In this document: piece after piece, positions 5,901 through 7,363 of the stretch
How the letters are laid out: each line of letters opens with the position of its first letter
Numbering within the stretch: the first letter of the stretch is position 1
DNA from: Methanomassiliicoccus sp.
GTDB taxonomy: Archaea > Thermoplasmatota > Thermoplasmata > Methanomassiliicoccales > JACIVX01
Assembly (NCBI GenBank): GCA_020725985.1
Contig: DYTM01000046.1
Span: 1,600-8,962, forward strand
Direction of reading: 5' to 3'
Length of the DNA stretch: 7,363 nt
Notes under the pieces: model-generated
What the model saw: only the letters and a program-made list of their open reading frames with translations
Databases searched by the model: none
Told to the model about the DNA's origin: nothing
Made by a program: the position numbers and the translations under genes

Positions 5901-6422
5901 ATGTGGGGACGAAAGCGAATCGCACTCATCATTGTGGTCGTTGTCGTAGCCATCGTTGTCGTTCTCATCATCCTCCTTATGGGTCGTGGCAGTTGGGACT
6001 ACTTCCCCCCTCACGGAACTCTCGAGGTGCAGAGGACAGCCGACAATGCTGTGACTTTCACGATAGACGGTGAGGTTTGGGGAGTTGACGGACCGGTCAG
6101 GTTCGACAACTGTGCGATAGACTTCAGGATCAACGACACTCGTGTCGGACCCAACGACCACAGGTTTGGGGGAGGCGACTGGTACGTTCGGACGACTGAT
6201 GGTTGCGGATACCTGAACGCCTCGGTATTCACCGACGGACTTGTCATCTACGTAGTCGTCCTTAGCGATGTCGATTCTGATGGCGAGGTCTCCGAAGGCG
6301 ACACCATTTCGTTGATCTCCACCGAACCACTGAATCCGGAGACTCTGTATTCCATCTTCTTCATCACGGAGCTACATTCGAGTTGGTCGCCCGGAACATT
6401 CCATGGCGAATACATCACTTGA
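5901..6422 (+). CDS. membrane-anchored secreted protein with EF-hand/dockerin-like loop
   Basis: The 173-residue product starts MWGRKR and then has a strongly hydrophobic helix (residues 7-27, with a run of Val/Ile/Leu), which should act as an uncleaved signal anchor. The rest is predicted outside the cell and beta-rich (TLEVQRTADNAVTFTIDG, GGDWYVRTTDGCGYLNASVF). Two cysteines (C71 and C102) could form a disulfide. The loop D123-V-D-S-D-G-E-V-S-E-G-D134 has the spacing of an EF-hand/dockerin calcium loop (D at 1, 3, 5 and 12, G at 6). Such DxDxDG...GD loops are frequent in archaeal surface and pilin-like proteins. ATG 5901 fits the TATA box at 5865-5872; the ATG at 5893 is out of frame. It is transcribed away from the membrane/coiled-coil pair. 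The specific function is unknown. Confidence 0.8.
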   Translation: MWGRKRIALIIVVVVVAIVVVLIILLMGRGSWDYFPPHGTLEVQRTADNAVTFTIDGEVWGVDGPVRFDNCAIDFRINDTRVGPNDHRFGGGDWYVRTTDGCGYLNASVFTDGLVIYVVVLSDVDSDGEVSEGDTISLISTEPLNPETLYSIFFITELHSSWSPGTFHGEYIT

Positions 6423-6473
6423 GTGATGACGGACGATTCACAGATGCGTCGACAAGTCAGGACCGTGTTCGAC

Positions 6474-6486
6474 TGTTTTCCATTTT
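6474..6486 (+). terminator. possible T-rich archaeal termination site
   Basis: About 50 nt after the stop of the secreted-protein gene the sequence has two T4 runs (TGTTTTCCATTTT). Archaeal transcription often ends at U-rich tracts without a hairpin. The tract is short, so this is tentative. Confidence 0.25.
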
Positions 6487-6568
6487 CCACGATACATTGT
6501 CCAATCAGACTATCACCGGCGATAATCCGACCGCTCTCTCTAAGTACTTCCAACGGAGTCATTTCGAA

Positions 6569-6847
6569 CGCAAAGGCGGGCCCCGGAAGGTGGGAATGAT
6601 GGGAGACCCCTACAGCATCCGATCATCAACGGGCCCGCCTACACATCTTCCCCCAAGGGCCTCCCCCTTGATCTTCCATGTGTGTCCGTGTGTGGGAAGA
6701 GCAAAGCCGCCCCGGCCGGAGGTTCGGAACCGGCCGCGGGTTTCTCGGGGCAATGAAGGGGCAAGCGTATGACACGCAGGTGGGTTACTGGTGTTCCTCC
6801 CCCCCTAGAAGGACTCGAACACTGGTGAGCCCGAGAATGGCTTTGCG
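6569..6847 (-). ncRNA. candidate structured RNA of about 279 nt, family unknown
   Basis: The two ends pair: CGCAAAG/CTTTGCG at 6569-6575 and 6841-6847. On the minus strand the 5' end lies about 25 nt after a clear TATA box (ATTATATA, 6876-6869), so the predicted transcript starts exactly where the terminal helix begins. Internal perfect helices are 6742-6749 with 6830-6837 (8 bp), 6791-6796 with 6817-6822 (6 bp), 6713-6719 with 6730-6736 (7 bp), 6654-6659 with 6665-6670 inside 6641-6646 with 6678-6683, and 6576-6583 with 6631-6638 (8 bp). On the minus strand one internal loop is purine-rich on both sides. No protein-like frame is present. Size and end pairing resemble archaeal SRP or RNase P RNA. 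However, I find neither the SRP helix-8 GGAA/AGCA pair nor the RNase P AGGAAAGUC core, so the family is open. Two G-U pairs next to one helix would favour the plus strand, so orientation is not certain. Confidence 0.5.
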
Positions 6848-6868
6848 GGGTGAATACAACTTCTCCTG

Positions 6869-6876
6869 TATATAAT
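6869..6876. promoter_or_regulatory. near-palindromic TATA box, possibly bidirectional
   Basis: TGTATATAATGC reads as GCATTATATACA on the minus strand. Leftward it is placed correctly for the candidate RNA starting near 6847. Rightward it would give a start near 6899, into the hairpin-rich stretch before the gene at 7281. It is the most AT-rich spot in this GC-rich intergenic region. Confidence 0.55.
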
Positions 6877-7280
6877 GCTACACATTAACACGGATTAATC
6901 AATCTCTCCCGGCTGGCTTCGTTGATTCGACTCGACACATCCGAACCCTCAGCGGACAACCTGTCGAGAACACACCCCCTACCCGAGAACAGGGCATTTT
7001 CACAGGGGTCTCGAACGGGTCGTTGTGTTCGATCCTCTTTTGGGCAATCGAGTGCCACGAGCCTGCGCCTAGCGTTGTGGTGTACCAGGGCCGCCGGTCC
7101 TAGGACTTGGAGTCGACGATCGCCTGTGCATGATGTTCCTATTTGCCCCGACTGGTGAAAGCCCCATTCCGGGGCATGTGCCGGCACACGCCCTGTGCCT
7201 TTTGAAGGGTCTTGGACGAGCGGCAGATTGAAAAAGATACAAACGTTCACTCTGACAAATCGATTCGAGGGGGAGGGACA
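6877..7280. other. hairpin-rich intergenic region upstream of the 7281 gene
   Basis: No protein-like frame is seen. Inverted repeats include CTCGACA (6931-6937) with TGTCGAG (6962-6968), GAACACA (6968-6974) with TGTGTTC (7024-7030), CGAGA (6984-6988) with TCTCG (7009-7013), AGGGCC (7087-7092) with GGTCCT (7096-7101), which includes a G-U pair on the plus strand, and GCCCC (7161-7165) with GGGGC (7171-7175). The region could be a long 5' leader, a second stable RNA read rightward from the TATA box at 6869, or both. No tRNA fits: the GTTCGA-like spots lack a pairing T stem. Confidence 0.35.
7171..7199 (+). repeat. overlapping hairpins around a 12-bp palindrome
   Basis: TGTGCCGGCACA (7177-7188) is a perfect palindrome. 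It extends outward to GGGGCATGTG (7171-7180) pairing with CACACGCCCT (7185-7194), with one mismatch and one G-U pair. The right arm GGCACA (7183-7188) can instead pair with TGTGCC at 7194-7199, and the left GGGGC (7171-7175) can pair with GCCCC at 7161-7165. These pairings exclude one another, as in attenuator-like leaders. It sits about 80-105 nt before the start codon at 7281. Confidence 0.45.
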
Positions 7281-7363
7281 GTGCAGAAGACACCGAAGAT
7301 CAAAGAGATCAAGCTGGAGGACTTGAGACCCGAGGAGTTCATCGAGCGACAGGTGAAGGAGAT
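7281..7363 (+). CDS. N-terminus of a gene, possibly GMP synthase subunit B
   Basis: GTG 7281 is preceded by GGGGGAGGG, a strong SD ending about 3 nt before the start, and the frame upstream has no better start before TGA 7203-7205. Only 27 codons are visible; they include LRPEEFIERQVKEI. Archaeal GMP synthase ATP-pyrophosphatase subunits typically begin with a short segment of the form F-x-P-x-x-F-I-x-x-x-V-x-x-I just before their SGGVDS loop, which would lie outside the window. The resemblance is modest and the first 14 residues (QKTPKIKEIKLED) would be a longer lead than usual, so the identity is a guess; that a real gene starts here is much surer. Confidence 0.5.
   Translation, partial: MQKTPKIKEIKLEDLRPEEFIERQVKE

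Noticed and set aside
6423..6599. Open frame continuing after the stop of the secreted-protein gene
   Set aside because: Its GTG/ATG start has no SD, the translation is not protein-like, and it runs into the structured RNA region.
6797..6823. T-loop-like GTTCGAGTCC on the minus strand, suggesting a tRNA
   Set aside because: The flanking 5-nt stems (CAGTG and CCTTC) do not pair, and no D arm or anticodon arm is found at the right spacing; it is better explained as part of the larger structured RNA.
6569..6847. SRP RNA or RNase P RNA
   Set aside because: Size, pairing ends and a 5' stretch like CTAGG...GTAACCC are suggestive of SRP RNA. The helix-8 GGAA tetraloop with AGCA partner and the RNase P AGGAAAGUC core were not found on either strand, so I left the family open.
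1..7363. CRISPR array, insertion sequence or integrase
   Set aside because: No regularly spaced direct repeats and no transposase or integrase motifs were seen on either strand.

Overview
The window reads as archaeal chromosome at roughly 55% G+C. It has archaeal-type TATA boxes placed about 25-27 nt before predicted transcript starts, purine-rich Shine-Dalgarno (SD) sites of the GGGGGGAG/GGAGG kind, and a three-gene corrinoid methyltransferase operon of the kind found in methylotrophic methanogens. A methylotrophic euryarchaeote, possibly in or near Thermoplasmatota/Methanomassiliicoccales, is my best guess; that placement is inference.

Layout. Bases 1-198 (+) hold the C-terminus of an iron-sulfur protein. 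Bases 199-779 hold no convincing gene, only a possible 55-residue membrane peptide at 426-593. From 4598 down to 780 everything is on the minus strand. It begins with a corrinoid protein (MtmC/MtbC/MttC family, 4598-3951), then an MtmB-family methyltransferase (3943-2570), then an MtaA/MtbA-type methylcobamide methyltransferase (2563-1565). Gaps are only 6-7 nt. A decayed metallo-beta-lactamase-fold gene (about 1558-1260) and a lipocalin-like gene (1214-780) follow.

Bases 4599-5077 are non-coding and contain two separate inverted repeats. Bases 5078-5764 (minus) carry two tightly coupled genes: a two-helix membrane protein with a cytoplasmic coiled coil, and a 58-residue coiled-coil protein. 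Divergent to them at 5901-6422 (+) is a membrane-anchored secreted protein with an EF-hand/dockerin-like loop. Bases 6569-6847 look like a structured RNA gene on the minus strand. It is read from a near-palindromic TATA box at 6869-6876 that could also drive transcription to the right. Bases 6877-7280 are hairpin-rich intergenic DNA, ending at the start of what may be GMP synthase subunit B (7281 onward, +).

How it works together. In the known monomethylamine pathway MtmB methylates the corrinoid on MtmC, and MtbA moves the methyl to coenzyme M. All three component types are here in one operon. The striking point is that the MtmB-family protein is full length but has no in-frame amber codon: where Methanosarcina MtmB carries pyrrolysine 202, this protein has ordinary residues (V-Y-Y, 197-199). 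It is therefore probably a pyrrolysine-independent MtmB homologue with an unknown methylated substrate, analogous to the non-pyrrolysine MttB relatives such as MtgB. This and the unassigned structured RNA are the two most interesting items.
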